Positions 8,152 through 17,511 of a stretch of DNA of 48,943 nt are shown here, piece by piece. A model generated the notes under the pieces. It made no database searches, was not told the origin of the DNA, and saw nothing but the letters and a program-made list of their open reading frames with translations. Each line of letters begins with the position of its first letter. Positions within the stretch are counted from its first letter, which is position 1. Position numbers and translations under genes: made by a program. The stretch comes from Deltaproteobacteria bacterium (lineage in GTDB: Bacteria > Desulfobacterota > WTBG01 > CAIYCZ01 > CAIRTM01), in NCBI GenBank assembly GCA_024276465.1, contig JAJRXD010000064.1, positions 1-48,943 on the forward strand. The letters are read 5' to 3'.

Positions 8152-9846
8152 ATGAAAATAAAGAACTCATCAGATCTATCAAAAGCAAAGAAAAAAGGTC
8201 ACGGACTCCTGTTTCCAGACAAAACAAGAATTAACGTTGGAACTTCAACCTGCTGCGTGGCAAAAGGAGCTGACAGAATCCTTGATGCAATAGTGCAGGG
8301 GATAACATCAAGAAATCTGGACGCTGACGTTGTTCAGGTTGGTTGCAACGGTCTTTGCCACATCGAACCAGTTGTTGAGGTGCATCCTCCTGCAAAGCCT
8401 AAAATTATGTACGGCAATGTTACGGAAGAGGATGTTCCCCGGATACTTGATCTGCTTGCAACTGAAGGAATACTTGAGAACCTGGCAGTTGCACGTGTTG
8501 AAGAAGAGGAACATATCTTATCGGGAAAGATAAAGTATGCATTTTACCCGACTTCCGGGACCTGCAGCAATATAAAACCAGTCAATGAAATTGACTTCCT
8601 TAAAAAACAACACAGAATAATATTAAGAACTGCAGGGATCATTAATCCTGAAAATATTTTTGAATACATTGCCCTCGGAGGTTATGAAGCACTTGAAAAA
8701 GCCCTTGGGATGAAACCTGAAGAGATAGTCCATGAAATCACAAAATCCGGTCTTCGAGGCCGTGGCGGGGGTGGATTTCCTGCCGGCCTGAAATGGAAAA
8801 GCTGCAGGCAGGCCAGGGGCAATGAGAAGTACATTATCTGCAATGTCAGCGAAGGTGAGCCGGGAATAGGAATGCACAGAAGCTTTCTTGAATCAGACCC
8901 GCACTCGGTACTTGAAGGGATTATTATAGGAGCATATGCTATCGGCGCAAAAGCAGCTTATGTTTACATCAGAGACAACTATCGCATTGCTTTAAAAAGA
9001 TTTCAAAAGGCTGTCCATGATGCCACAGAGGCAGGACTGCTTGGCAACAAAATTTTAGGAACTTCTTTCAGTATGACCGTAAATATTAAGGAGGGCGGTG
9101 GCCGTTTTGTTTGCGGTGAGGAAACAGCACTAATTTCGTGCATTGAGGGAAAAATAGGTGAACCGCACCAGAGACCTCCATTCCCCACCGTTAAAGGACT
9201 TTTCGGCAAGCCTACCTGCATTAACAATGTTGAGACATGGGCAAATGTGCCGGTAATTATTATGAAAGGAAGCAGCTGGTACAGTGCAATCGGAAGCGAC
9301 AAAAGTAAAGGCACTAAAGTTATTTCACTTGCCGGAAATATTGCCAGGGCAGGAATGATCGAGGTTGACATGGGTACTCCCCTTAAAGAAATTATTAATG
9401 ATATAGGCGGAGGGATTGAAGGTGACAATAAATTAAAAGCCATCCAGACAGGGGGGCCTTCCGGCGGTGTCCTTCCATGCAAAATGGAAGAGTTGACTGT
9501 TGATTATGATAATCTGAAAACTGCAGGCTCCATGTTAGGATCAGGCGGAATGGTTTTTATGGACGATAATACTGACATGGTTCAGATTGCCCGTTACTTT
9601 ACAGACTTTTTTGTTAATGAATCATGTGGAAAATGCGTACCCTGTCGCGAGGGAGTATGCAGGCTCCTTGACATCCTGGATGAAATCCTGGCTGGCAGAG
9701 GTAAAAAGGAAGACTTGCCATTGCTTCAGGAAATAGCAGAACCCATAATACAAGCATCAGCCTGCGCCCTTGGAAAAACAGCACCAATGCCTGTTCTTTC
9801 CACCATTAAACATTTCAGGGAAGATTATTTAAAACACATGCCTTAA
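8152..9846 (+). CDS. NuoF-like NADH-binding flavoprotein (HydB/HndC type)
   Basis: The 564-residue protein has an N-terminal thioredoxin-like [2Fe-2S] domain (Cys near GTSTCC and the pair VGCNGLC). The FMN/NADH core follows, with GRGGGGFPAGLKW near residue 203, SEGEPG, and EETALISCIEG. The C-terminal [4Fe-4S] motif is SCGKCVPCREG near 490-500, with the fourth Cys in ACALGK near 537. It ends there, without the extra two-cluster ferredoxin domain often found in HydB. The expected role is NADH oxidation or reduction with electrons passed through the NuoE-like partner. No hydrogenase or formate dehydrogenase subunit is in the window, so the electron partner is open; the upstream ferredoxin is the nearest candidate. 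Confidence 0.9.
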   Translation: MKIKNSSDLSKAKKKGHGLLFPDKTRINVGTSTCCVAKGADRILDAIVQGITSRNLDADVVQVGCNGLCHIEPVVEVHPPAKPKIMYGNVTEEDVPRILDLLATEGILENLAVARVEEEEHILSGKIKYAFYPTSGTCSNIKPVNEIDFLKKQHRIILRTAGIINPENIFEYIALGGYEALEKALGMKPEEIVHEITKSGLRGRGGGGFPAGLKWKSCRQARGNEKYIICNVSEGEPGIGMHRSFLESDPHSVLEGIIIGAYAIGAKAAYVYIRDNYRIALKRFQKAVHDATEAGLLGNKILGTSFSMTVNIKEGGGRFVCGEETALISCIEGKIGEPHQRPPFPTVKGLFGKPTCINNVETWANVPVIIMKGSSWYSAIGSDKSKGTKVISLAGNIARAGMIEVDMGTPLKEIINDIGGGIEGDNKLKAIQTGGPSGGVLPCKMEELTVDYDNLKTAGSMLGSGGMVFMDDNTDMVQIARYFTDFFVNESCGKCVPCREGVCRLLDILDEILAGRGKKEDLPLLQEIAEPIIQASACALGKTAPMPVLSTIKHFREDYLKHMP

Positions 9847-10146
9847 CTCCATAAAAGCTCCTCAAAAGGGGCATTTAGCTTGCCGGATTATTCACAATAA
9901 AAAAGAGTACCCTATTTTAGATCCCGGCTTTCAGCCGGGAGGAATCCCATGCCTGATTCTGTTATTTCGAATTAAACAAGAAATCTCATCACTAAACAAC
10001 AGGATTTCTCAATCGTTCTGCTCTTTCGAAATGACAACTTCTTGTCGTTCCACCTGAAAAAATATTCTTGACAAATTAGCAGTAATGATTATTATTGTTA
10101 ATAAGAGATTTTAACCAGCTGTATTTTACAAAAACAGGGGGCCAGA
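9847..10146. other. Intergenic region with two palindromes, no gene seen
   Basis: Bases 9922-9939 form a GC-rich hairpin (TCCCGGCTTTCAGCCGGGA type). Bases 9959-10036 form a longer imperfect palindrome whose ends read TGTTATTTCGAA and TTCGAAATGACA. A TTGACA at 10069-10074 may be the -35 of the downstream sigma-factor gene, but no good -10 is obvious. No convincing ORF is present. Confidence 0.5.
9959..10036. repeat. Palindromic TGTCATTTCGA-type element
   Basis: The two arms share the end sequence TGT(T/C)ATTTCGAA and an internal GAAATC block in inverted orientation. A related element lies at about 27168-27242. This type of dispersed inverted repeat is common between genes in many bacteria and is probably a small non-autonomous element. 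Confidence 0.5.
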
Positions 10147-11523
10147 ATGAGCCATTATGACAAAAAGCATCCCAAACTGACCAGCAGGCAATCAATACAT
10201 AATCCTGCAACAAATGACAAAACAATCACTGAGCCTGGCGTGAATCTCTTGAAAGACAGATCTGCTTCTGGAAACACTACTTCTAAATCTCACGATGAAA
10301 ATATCTTATCAGCATATTTATGCGATATCAGGAAACGACCACTTATATCCAGAGAGCAGGAACAGGTTCTTGCAAAAACTCTGAGCGAATCAGAATACGA
10401 AAAAACTATCTTGACTCAACAATGGCTCAACTGTTTTTCAAAAATTATTTGCTGGGGAACAATAAACAGAACAATCAGGTTTTCACCCGAAAAACTTGAC
10501 AATGAGATTTTTGAACTTAATAAATCAGTCAAAAAGATTAAAAATTTAGAAAAAACAATTAAATCAATTGAAAAAGAAATAGATAAGGGAAAAAGGGAAA
10601 TTTCCTGCTACAGGCTGAAAAAGCTTACCCGTGAAAAAGCAAAAAATGTCTCAGCGCTGTTAGATACTGCACAAAAAGTAGACGTCTTAAATCTTTACAA
10701 AAAAAATATTACAAAAAAAATTCGTCCGTTTCTTCGAAAAGTGCGCCCGAAAAAAACAGATAAAACGCTGCTGCATATACTCCGGCAGTATTTATATTTT
10801 GAAAAAAAATCACTTTTTGCAAAGCATTTACTGGCTACTGCAAACCTCAGGCTTGTAGTAGGAATTGCAAAAAAATACAGCGACAGGGGGCTGCCTCTTT
10901 CTGACCTCATCCAGGAAGTAAACATCGGGTTATTAAAGGCAATTGAAAAGTTTGATTACAGGCTTGGAAATCGTCTCAGCACATATGCAAGCTGGTGGAT
11001 ACGGCAAACCATAATTCGAGCAATCGAGGACAAGGCATCAACCATAAGAGTACCGGTTTACATCAATGAGAAGATAAAAAAAGCTTTGAAAGATTCGAAA
11101 AAAACCGGTGATTCCGGCTCCACACACCTTGATCATGCTGCTGATGCTGAAACAAAGAATTTATATTTTGCATTACAGGTCATTAAAGATCCTGTTTCCC
11201 TGGAAACCCCTTTCGGAGAAGATGGTACTGTTCTGCATGAATGTATTCCGGACAAAACACCCCCACCTTCACCAATGGACCATATGCTTAAATACCAGAT
11301 CGCGGAGCAAATAAATGAAATTCTTAAAAATCTCTCTCCCAGGGATGAAAGAATTCTACGGTTGCGCTTTGGAATCGGAATCAATTCCGAGCACACTCTC
11401 CAGGAGATTGGAGAAGCCCTGGGTGTATCACGGGAAAGGATAAGACAGCTTGAAACTTTTGCTATTCGCAAAATAAAAGCAACAAAACATATAGATGCTT
11501 TAATTCCGCTGCTTTACAATTAA
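10147..11523 (+). CDS. RNA polymerase sigma factor, sigma-70 family (RpoD/RpoS-like)
   Basis: Region 1.2 is visible as [19 protein letters not shown]. After a long Lys-rich spacer of about 150 residues comes region 2: [19 protein letters not shown], then [18 protein letters not shown] and the promoter-melting [16 protein letters not shown]. Region 4 is intact, with [16 protein letters not shown] and the helix-turn-helix [18 protein letters not shown]. Region 3 between [10 protein letters not shown] and [12 protein letters not shown] is diverged and keeps little of the usual region 3.1 helix pair. At 458 residues and without region 1.1 it looks like a group 2 or alternative sigma rather than the housekeeping RpoD. 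Target genes cannot be deduced. Confidence 0.9.
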   Translation: MSHYDKKHPKLTSRQSIHNPATNDKTITEPGVNLLKDRSASGNTTSKSHDENILSAYLCDIRKRPLISREQEQVLAKTLSESEYEKTILTQQWLNCFSKIICWGTINRTIRFSPEKLDNEIFELNKSVKKIKNLEKTIKSIEKEIDKGKREISCYRLKKLTREKAKNVSALLDTAQKVDVLNLYKKNITKKIRPFLRKVRPKKTDKTLLHILRQYLYFEKKSLFAKHLLATANLRLVVGIAKKYSDRGLPLSDLIQEVNIGLLKAIEKFDYRLGNRLSTYASWWIRQTIIRAIEDKASTIRVPVYINEKIKKALKDSKKTGDSGSTHLDHAADAETKNLYFALQVIKDPVSLETPFGEDGTVLHECIPDKTPPPSPMDHMLKYQIAEQINEILKNLSPRDERILRLRFGIGINSEHTLQEIGEALGVSRERIRQLETFAIRKIKATKHIDALIPLLYN

Positions 11524-11629
11524 ATCCTGAATTTTCAACAGACTGGATTGCGCAAAGCAGGTCATTTGCCCCCAACCCCGCTCTAATTAAAAATTCTCAT
11601 AAATCACAACAAAAAACAGACAAAACTGC

Positions 11630-11659
11630 TTGACAATGGATTAAAAATAAATTTATAAT
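11630..11659 (+). promoter_or_regulatory. Sigma-70 promoter upstream of rplU
   Basis: A perfect -35 TTGACA (11630-11635) and a perfect -10 TATAAT (11654-11659) are separated by 18 bases. Transcription would start near 11666, about 70 bases before the rplU start codon. Confidence 0.8.
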
Positions 11660-11738
11660 AGTAAATTCAATTTCTTTAAGTACTACTAATGGTATTTAAC
11701 AATTTACTTTATATGGCAATCATCCAGGAGCCAGGCAC

Positions 11739-12053
11739 ATGTATGCAATAGTAAAAACAGGTGGGAAACAATACAAGGTCAGTCCAGGTGACATTATCAG
11801 GGTTGAAAAAATAGAGGGCAACGCTGGTGATGATGTGACATTTGAAAATGTTTTAATGTACCTTGACGATAACAACAATCTGGAAATCGGCAAACCCATT
11901 CTTTCAGATACAAAAGTTACCGGACAAATCAGTAAACAGACAAAAGGTGACAAGATTATTATCTTTAAATCCAAAAGAAGGAAGGGTTACAAAAAGAAAA
12001 CAGGCCACAGGCAGCTGTTAACAGAGATTAAAATAAAAGAGATCCTGATCTGA
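11739..12053 (+). CDS. rplU: Ribosomal protein bL21
   Basis: The 104-residue protein has the family opening MYAIVKTGGKQYKVSPGD and the C-terminal KSKRRKGYKKKTGHRQ followed by T.IKI. bL21 binds 23S rRNA in the large subunit. The usual downstream partner rpmA (bL27) is absent; rpsF follows 44 bases later instead. A strong promoter lies just upstream. Confidence 0.97.
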   Translation: MYAIVKTGGKQYKVSPGDIIRVEKIEGNAGDDVTFENVLMYLDDNNNLEIGKPILSDTKVTGQISKQTKGDKIIIFKSKRRKGYKKKTGHRQLLTEIKIKEILI

Positions 12054-12097
12054 ATTTATATTGGATCTAACATCTGTAATTTTAGGAGGAATTTGTT

Positions 12098-12517
12098 TTG
12101 AGAGGATATGAACTCTGTCTAATCTTTCATCCCGAAACCAGTGAATCAGACATTGATAATATAATTAACAGTCTTAGCGAACTGATAACCAGTCACAAGG
12201 GCAGTGTTCTTAAGACTGAAAAATGGGAAAAAAAGAATTTTCAATACCAGATAAAAAAACAGTCAAAAGGATACTACTGTTTTCTGTATTATATGGGCAA
12301 TAATGAAATTTTAAATGAAATTGAACGTATAGTTAAATTTAATGAGTCTGTTTTAAGATATAATAATTATTCTTTACAAAAGAATTTTGCTTTCAAAGAG
12401 ACTGCCAGGACCCTGGAGAATAAAGAGACAGAACAAAGTGCTTCTGATAAACCTGAAAAAACCATTGAAAGCACCCCTGTTGAAAAGAGCACGGATACTG
12501 CTGCAACAAACGAATAA
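12098..12517 (+). CDS. rpsF: Ribosomal protein bS6
   Basis: The protein has the S6 opening RGYELCLIFHP and a ferredoxin-like fold pattern. Family landmarks include WEKKNFQYQIKKQSKGYY and the FNESVLRYN segment that contacts S18. The C-terminal 40 residues are a low-complexity Glu/Thr/Ser tail, longer than in E. coli before processing. Translation starts at TTG 12098, with AGGAGGA nine bases upstream. It heads the usual S6-S18-L9 order, but no ssb gene lies between S6 and S18. Confidence 0.96.
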   Translation: MRGYELCLIFHPETSESDIDNIINSLSELITSHKGSVLKTEKWEKKNFQYQIKKQSKGYYCFLYYMGNNEILNEIERIVKFNESVLRYNNYSLQKNFAFKETARTLENKETEQSASDKPEKTIESTPVEKSTDTAATNE

Positions 12518-12700
12518 TTTATATTCGCACAGTAAATAAACTGATAAAAAAAGTAAAAATTTGATGGCCATAGTAAAAATTTTAAATTCAAGACCTGCAA
12601 ATCCGCAGAGAAGCAGCACAAAGCCTTTCACAGATTCCGGCTTGCCGGGAAATTATATGTTTTGAGAGACCATCAGTAAATAAATTATAAATATTTTTTA

Positions 12701-12715
12701 TCCGGCTAAACCGGA
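12701..12715 (+). other. Small hairpin before the rpsR ribosome binding site
   Basis: The sequence TCCGGCTAAACCGGA can form a five-base stem just before GGGAGG of rpsR. It could influence rpsR translation, but it does not clearly match the known S6:S18-binding leader motif and lies between, not before, the two genes. Confidence 0.35.
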
Positions 12716-12729
12716 CTCGGGAGGTAAAG

Positions 12730-12981
12730 TTGAGACGCAAGCGGTTTCCAATGAAAAAAAGAATAGCTTTCAAGAAAAAAATATGTCGCTTTTGCTCAGA
12801 TGATACATTCAGTTTATCATACAGGGACTTTAATGCACTCCGGTATTTTATTTCGGAAAGAGGAAAAATCATTCCAAGAAGAATTTCAGGCAACTGTGCA
12901 AAGCATCAAAGGTTTGTTGCAAAAGCAATTAAAAGAGCGCGCGTAGTATCCATAGTACCTTTTACTGTTACCAGTGCATGA
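12730..12981 (+). CDS. rpsR: Ribosomal protein bS18, zinc-ligand form
   Basis: The 83-residue protein matches S18 throughout: RDFNALRYFISERGKIIPRRISG, then AIKRARVVSIVPF. It carries Cys-x2-Cys (CRFC) and a second Cys/His pair (NCAKHQR), the ligand set of the zinc-binding C+ form. Translation starts at TTG 12730 after GGGAGG. It follows rpsF by about 210 bases. Confidence 0.96.
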   Translation: MRRKRFPMKKRIAFKKKICRFCSDDTFSLSYRDFNALRYFISERGKIIPRRISGNCAKHQRFVAKAIKRARVVSIVPFTVTSA

Positions 12982-13181
12982 ATAAGCAATTATTCTTCCC
13001 TGCAACTTAGAACCTGTTATTTAAAATATAATAAATCATTTATAAAGGTGGTGCGCTGTACCGTTATTTAAAATAAGCATAAAAAAAACAGTTGTCTTAA
13101 AATCTTTTCCTGCAACTGATTCACAGTTAACAATGCAGTATAATAAACCAAAAACAACAATACAGACAGGATGTAACAAAA

Positions 13182-13625
13182 ATGAAAGTGATCCTTACTG
13201 AAGACATATCGCAACTTGGTTCAGCTGGTGACATAATTACAGTAAAAGATGGATATGCCAGGAATTTTCTTGTTCCTAACAATAAAGCAGTCCGAGCATC
13301 AACTCAAAATGTAAAAAGTTTAGAGCACCAGAAAAGACAGGTGCAGGAAAAACTCAACAAGATAAAGAAAGAGGGGATGGGATTAGCTGAAAAAATTGAA
13401 TCAATCTCCTGCACAATCACAAAAACTGCCGGCGAAGAAGATAAGCTTTTTGGCTCAGTAACCACTGCTGACATTCAAAACAACCTTAAAAACGAAGGGA
13501 TTGAAATTGACAAAAAGAAAATAATCCTTTCAGAGCCCATAAAAAAATTAGGAATATATTCTGTTCCTGTTAAAATTCACCCCGAAGTTACTGCTTCCCT
13601 GAAAGTTTGGGTAGTTAAAGAGTGA
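13182..13625 (+). CDS. rplI: Ribosomal protein bL9
   Basis: The N-terminal domain reads MKVILTEDISQLGSAGDIITVKDGYARNFLVP, the diagnostic L9 rRNA-binding part. A long charged helix (residues about 45-75) and a C-terminal domain ending KVWVVKE complete the 147 residues. It lies 200 bases after rpsR, a gap in which no gene is visible, and 74 bases before dnaB. Confidence 0.97.
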   Translation: MKVILTEDISQLGSAGDIITVKDGYARNFLVPNNKAVRASTQNVKSLEHQKRQVQEKLNKIKKEGMGLAEKIESISCTITKTAGEEDKLFGSVTTADIQNNLKNEGIEIDKKKIILSEPIKKLGIYSVPVKIHPEVTASLKVWVVKE

Positions 13626-13699
13626 TAGCCCCTGAAAATTTATGAATCATAAGAACAAATCAAAAAGCAGTCGTCATGAGTAATTAATTCATTAAATTT

Positions 13700-15040
13700 A
13701 TGGGAAATATTACCTCCCCTAATGTCCCACCTCAAAACACTGATGCTGAACAGTGCCTCTTAGGAGCTGTCCTGCTTGAAAATGAAGCACTGTCAAGAGC
13801 ACTGGAAACATTAAGCCCTGATGATTTCTATTATGAGTCACACCGCATTATATATCAGTGCATGATCGATCTGTTCAATAAAAACGAGCCTGCTTACTTA
13901 ATTACAATCACTGAAATTTTAAACAAAAAGGGTAAGCTCGAACAGGTTGGCGGCGCTTCCTATATTGCAGACCTCTCTGAAAAGATTCCTACTGCTGCAA
14001 ACATAGAATACTATGGAAAAATAATCAAAGAAAAAGCCATTCTGCGAAACCTCATCAGCTCTGCAACTGAAATTGCGTCAAAGGCAATGAAAGCAGGGGA
14101 TAATGTTGAAGACATACTTGATTTTTCAGAAAAAGCTATTTTCAGAATCGCTGAACATCAGATAAAACCATCATTTTATCCTCTAAAAGAGATCATAACA
14201 TCTTCCTTTAAAAATATTGAGAAGCTTTATGAAAAAAAAGAACTCATAACAGGTGTGCCTTCAGGTTTTTCTGATCTCGACTACCTGACTTCCGGTTTCC
14301 AGCCATCAGATTTAATTATTGTAGCCGGCAGACCCAGTATGGGTAAAACTGCTTTCTGCTTAAACATTGCTCAACATGCTGCCCATGAAGCAGATATATC
14401 AACAGCAATTTTTTCACTTGAAATGTCCAAGGAACAGCTTGCCCTCAGGATGCTGTGTGCAGAGGCCAGAGTTGATAATCACAAGTTAAGGAGCGGGTAT
14501 ATAGCTGAATCAGAATGGGGCAAATTAGCCATGGGAGCCGGCAAGTTAGCTGAAACAAAGATCTTTATAGACGACACACCCGGCATTTCTGTTCTTGAAA
14601 TGCGTGCCAAAGCGCGGAGGCTGAAAGCTGAGCACGGCCTTGGGATGGTGATTGTTGATTATCTTCAACTTATGAGCGCAGGACGATCCAGATCCGATGG
14701 CAGAGAACAGGAGATTTCGGAAATTTCCAGGTCCCTCAAAGCATTGGCCAAAGAACTTAATATTCCTGTAATTGCCCTGTCCCAGCTGAATCGCAGAGTT
14801 GAGGACCGAACCATTAAAAAACCCCAGATGTCAGATCTGCGGGAATCAGGCGCAATTGAACAGGACGCAGACGTAATAATATTTATTTACAGGGACGAAG
14901 TTTATCATCCTGACTCCGATGAATCAAAAGGAATAGCTGATATTATTATTGGAAAACAGCGAAATGGACCAACCGGGGAGATACGCCTTGCATTTGTAAA
15001 CGAATATACACGTTTTGAAAACTATTCGCGCAGAGAGTAG
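13700..15040 (+). CDS. dnaB: Replicative DNA helicase DnaB
   Basis: The 446-residue protein has an N-terminal DnaG-interacting domain opening with NTDAEQCLLGAVLLE. The hexameric RecA-like motor follows: Walker A GRPSMGKTAF near residue 213, Walker B VIVDYLQLM, ALSQLNRRVEDR, and DLRESGAIEQDADVI with the sensor and arginine-finger region. The sequence looks complete. Its position after rplI is the common S6-S18-L9-DnaB arrangement. Confidence 0.97.
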   Translation: MGNITSPNVPPQNTDAEQCLLGAVLLENEALSRALETLSPDDFYYESHRIIYQCMIDLFNKNEPAYLITITEILNKKGKLEQVGGASYIADLSEKIPTAANIEYYGKIIKEKAILRNLISSATEIASKAMKAGDNVEDILDFSEKAIFRIAEHQIKPSFYPLKEIITSSFKNIEKLYEKKELITGVPSGFSDLDYLTSGFQPSDLIIVAGRPSMGKTAFCLNIAQHAAHEADISTAIFSLEMSKEQLALRMLCAEARVDNHKLRSGYIAESEWGKLAMGAGKLAETKIFIDDTPGISVLEMRAKARRLKAEHGLGMVIVDYLQLMSAGRSRSDGREQEISEISRSLKALAKELNIPVIALSQLNRRVEDRTIKKPQMSDLRESGAIEQDADVIIFIYRDEVYHPDSDESKGIADIIIGKQRNGPTGEIRLAFVNEYTRFENYSRRE

Positions 15041-15162
15041 TAAAACCCGTTTCAGGTAATGGTTAACTGAACGCAGATTCACCAAATGGTTTCTACTGCA
15101 AATTTCGGGGTATAATCAAAAAAAATCCCAAACCCTGTCACTTTACCTGTCAATTAGATATT

Positions 15163-15216
15163 TTTAATCCAGATATTGCAATCCCGACACGTCGGGATTG
15201 CAATATCTGGATTAAA
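15163..15216. repeat. Perfect 26-base inverted repeat with 2-base loop
   Basis: Arms 15163-15188 and 15191-15216 are exact reverse complements separated only by two bases. There is no following T-run, so it is not a classical terminator, although it may end dnaB transcription or be a palindromic repeat element. Confidence 0.9.
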
Positions 15217-15250
15217 TTATAGTTTTTATAATAAAAATACATAATACCCA

Positions 15251-15279
15251 TTGACTCGCAGGCAACTCATGATTATATT
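15251..15279 (+). promoter_or_regulatory. Sigma-70 promoter of dnaK
   Basis: The -35 TTGACT (15251-15256) and -10 TATATT (15274-15279) have the ideal 17-base spacing. Transcription would start near 15286, leaving a leader of about 115 bases. Confidence 0.75.
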
Positions 15280-15400
15280 TCATGACAAACAATAACTTAA
15301 CCCCGGATATTGTAATTAATTAATGGATGGGGAACAGAAATTTTTATCATAAAAGACTAAAAAGCTCTGATGAATTTTGAACTTCTTAAGGAGGATAACA

Positions 15401-17326
15401 ATGGGGAAAGCAATTGGCATTGATTTAGGTACAACAAATTCCGTAGTAGCAGTAATGGAGGGTGGAGAACCAACTGTTCTGATTAACGAGGAAGGGAACA
15501 GACTTACACCTTCATGCGTTGCTTTTACAAAAGATGGAGAAATACTTGTTGGGCAGGTTGCAAAACGACAGGCAATTACAAACCCTGAAAACACAATTTA
15601 TTCCATAAAAAGATTTATGGGACGCAAATATGATGAGGTAACCGAAGAGATGAAAATGGTTCCTTATAAAGTTGTTAAAGGACCTAACGGGGATGTCAGG
15701 ATTGAGGCCAACGGCAAGCAGTATACACCCCAGGAAATTTCAGCAAAAACTCTTCAGAAATTGAAAAAGTCAGCTGATGCGTACCTGGGTCAGGACATTA
15801 AAGACACTGTCATTACTGTACCGGCTTATTTCAATGACAGCCAGAGGCAGGCAACAAAGGACGCCGGGACCATTGCAGGGATTAACGTACTCAGAATAAT
15901 AAATGAGCCCACTGCTTCAGCTTTAGCTTACGGTCTGGACAAAAAAAAGGATGAGACAGTAGCTGTATATGATTTTGGAGGTGGAACATTTGACATTTCA
16001 ATCCTTGAAGTTGGCGATAATGTTATTGAAGTTAAAGCAACCAACGGCGACACTCATCTTGGCGGTGATAATATTGACCAGAAAATAATAGAATGGCTGA
16101 TAGATGAGTTTAAAAAAGACCAGGGTATCGATATCAGCAATGATAAAATGGCACTCCAAAGGCTCAGAGAGGGCGCTGAAAAGGCAAAAATAGAGCTTTC
16201 ATCAACCCTTGAAACTGAAATAAATCTGCCGTTTATAACAGCTGATGCTTCAGGCCCCAAGCACCTCAACATTAAGCTTACCAGAGCAAAGTTTGAGCAG
16301 ATGGTTGAAGACATCATAAAAAAAACAATGCGGCCATGTGAAAGCGCATTAAAGGATGCGGGGCTTAAACCAAGTGAAATCAATGAGGCAATACTTGTTG
16401 GTGGTTCAACCAGGATTCCGAAAGTTCAGGAAATTGTAAAAAAAATGTTTGGCAAAGAACCGCATAAGGGGGTAAATCCGGATGAAGTTGTTGCACTTGG
16501 AGCAGCTGTCCAGGCAGGCGTTCTTGGAGGAGAAGTAAAAGATGTTCTTTTGCTTGATGTCACCCCCCTGTCACTTGGAATTGAGACCCTGGGTGGAGTT
16601 ACAACAAAACTGATTGAGCGAAATACTACAATTCCAACAAGAAAAAGCGAAATTTTTACAACAGCTGCTGACAACCAGACAAGCGTAGAAATTCATGTTC
16701 TGCAGGGCGAGCGAGAACTGGCCAGTGCAAACAGAACCCTTGGGAGGTTCCAGTTGGTTGGGATACCACCTGCACCGAGAGGAGTGCCTCAGGTAGAAGT
16801 ATCCTTTGACATTGATGCAAACGGCATTGTTAATGTCTCCGCAAAGGACATGGGAACTGGAAAAGAACAAAAAATTACCATTACTGCTTCCAGCGGACTT
16901 GCCAAGGAGGAAATAGATTCAATGGTCAAAGATGCAGAATCACATGCTGAAGAAGACAAAAAAAAGCGTGAACAGATTGAAATACGAAACCAGGCAGATA
17001 ACCTTGTATACACAACGGAAAAAGTCCTGAATGAGAACAGGGATAAAATACCTGAGCCTGATTCAAAAGCTGTGGAAGATGCAATTAAAGAGACAAAAGA
17101 GGCAATTGAAAAAGGCGATACTGACGAGATAAAGAAAAAAATGGAGGTTCTTAACACTGCATCCCACAAGCTTGCAGAACTCATGTATAAAAATACTGCC
17201 AATGCAGCCCAGTCTGAGACAGGTTCTGCTGATCAGCCCCAAGATTCAGAGGCTGCAAAAGCTGAACCAAAAGCAAATGCACATGAAAATGTTGTTGATG
17301 CTGAATTCGAGGAAACAGATAAATAA
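15401..17326 (+). CDS. dnaK: Chaperone DnaK (Hsp70)
   Basis: The 641-residue protein opens [21 protein letters not shown] (shown here in part) and has the Hsp70 signatures [13 protein letters not shown] and [13 protein letters not shown]. The linker [19 protein letters not shown] is followed by the substrate-binding domain and a helical lid ending VVDAEFEE, the usual DnaK tail. ATG 15401 was chosen over an ATG at 15377 because AAGGAGG is placed correctly and the family N-terminus starts there. grpE and dnaJ are not adjacent. Confidence 0.98.
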   Translation: MGKAIGIDLGTTNSVVAVMEGGEPTVLINEEGNRLTPSCVAFTKDGEILVGQVAKRQAITNPENTIYSIKRFMGRKYDEVTEEMKMVPYKVVKGPNGDVRIEANGKQYTPQEISAKTLQKLKKSADAYLGQDIKDTVITVPAYFNDSQRQATKDAGTIAGINVLRIINEPTASALAYGLDKKKDETVAVYDFGGGTFDISILEVGDNVIEVKATNGDTHLGGDNIDQKIIEWLIDEFKKDQGIDISNDKMALQRLREGAEKAKIELSSTLETEINLPFITADASGPKHLNIKLTRAKFEQMVEDIIKKTMRPCESALKDAGLKPSEINEAILVGGSTRIPKVQEIVKKMFGKEPHKGVNPDEVVALGAAVQAGVLGGEVKDVLLLDVTPLSLGIETLGGVTTKLIERNTTIPTRKSEIFTTAADNQTSVEIHVLQGERELASANRTLGRFQLVGIPPAPRGVPQVEVSFDIDANGIVNVSAKDMGTGKEQKITITASSGLAKEEIDSMVKDAESHAEEDKKKREQIEIRNQADNLVYTTEKVLNENRDKIPEPDSKAVEDAIKETKEAIEKGDTDEIKKKMEVLNTASHKLAELMYKNTANAAQSETGSADQPQDSEAAKAEPKANAHENVVDAEFEETDK

Positions 17327-17371
17327 AGCTTTTTGCTTGACAAATAAGTGGTTGTGTAAAAAAGTAAAAGG

Positions 17372-17406
17372 GGAAAGGAAAACAGAATAAATTCCTTTCC
17401 TTTTTT
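17372..17406 (+). terminator. Rho-independent terminator after dnaK
   Basis: A GGAAAGGAA stem pairs with TTCCTTTCC and is followed by TTTTTT. Confidence 0.85.
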
Positions 17407-17411
17407 ATTAT

Positions 17412-17458
17412 CCCGGATTTTGCTTCTTTACGCTGAAATAGGGACTGCAAAATCCGGG
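17412..17458. repeat. Short inverted repeat
   Basis: Twelve-base arms CCCGGATTTTGC and GCAAAATCCGGG flank a 23-base loop, just after the dnaK terminator. A similar CCGGGTTTTA-type end occurs near 5129, so it may be a remnant of a dispersed element. Confidence 0.6.
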
Positions 17459-17511
17459 TTGACATGACACTACACAAATTGCAGAAGCAGGGAAAGGTCA
17501 GCTAAAAACAG

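Larger units (their letters stand above)
15041..15400. other. Intergenic region upstream of dnaK
   Basis: No gene is visible in this 360-base stretch. It contains a long perfect palindrome (15163-15216) and a good sigma-70 promoter (15251-15279). No CIRCE element (TTAGCACTC pairs) is seen, so dnaK is unlikely to be controlled by HrcA here. Confidence 0.55.

Noticed and set aside
8152-9846. NADH-dependent [FeFe] hydrogenase operon
   Set aside because: The NuoE/NuoF-like proteins fit HydC/HydB, but no HydA H-cluster subunit is present.
12562-12665. 33-codon ORF between rpsF and rpsR
   Set aside because: No ribosome binding site and no recognisable family; ssb, which often lies here, is clearly absent.
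15041-15400. CIRCE heat-shock operator before dnaK
   Set aside because: The inverted repeat present is long and of unrelated sequence; no TTAGCACTC/GAGTGCTAA pair exists.
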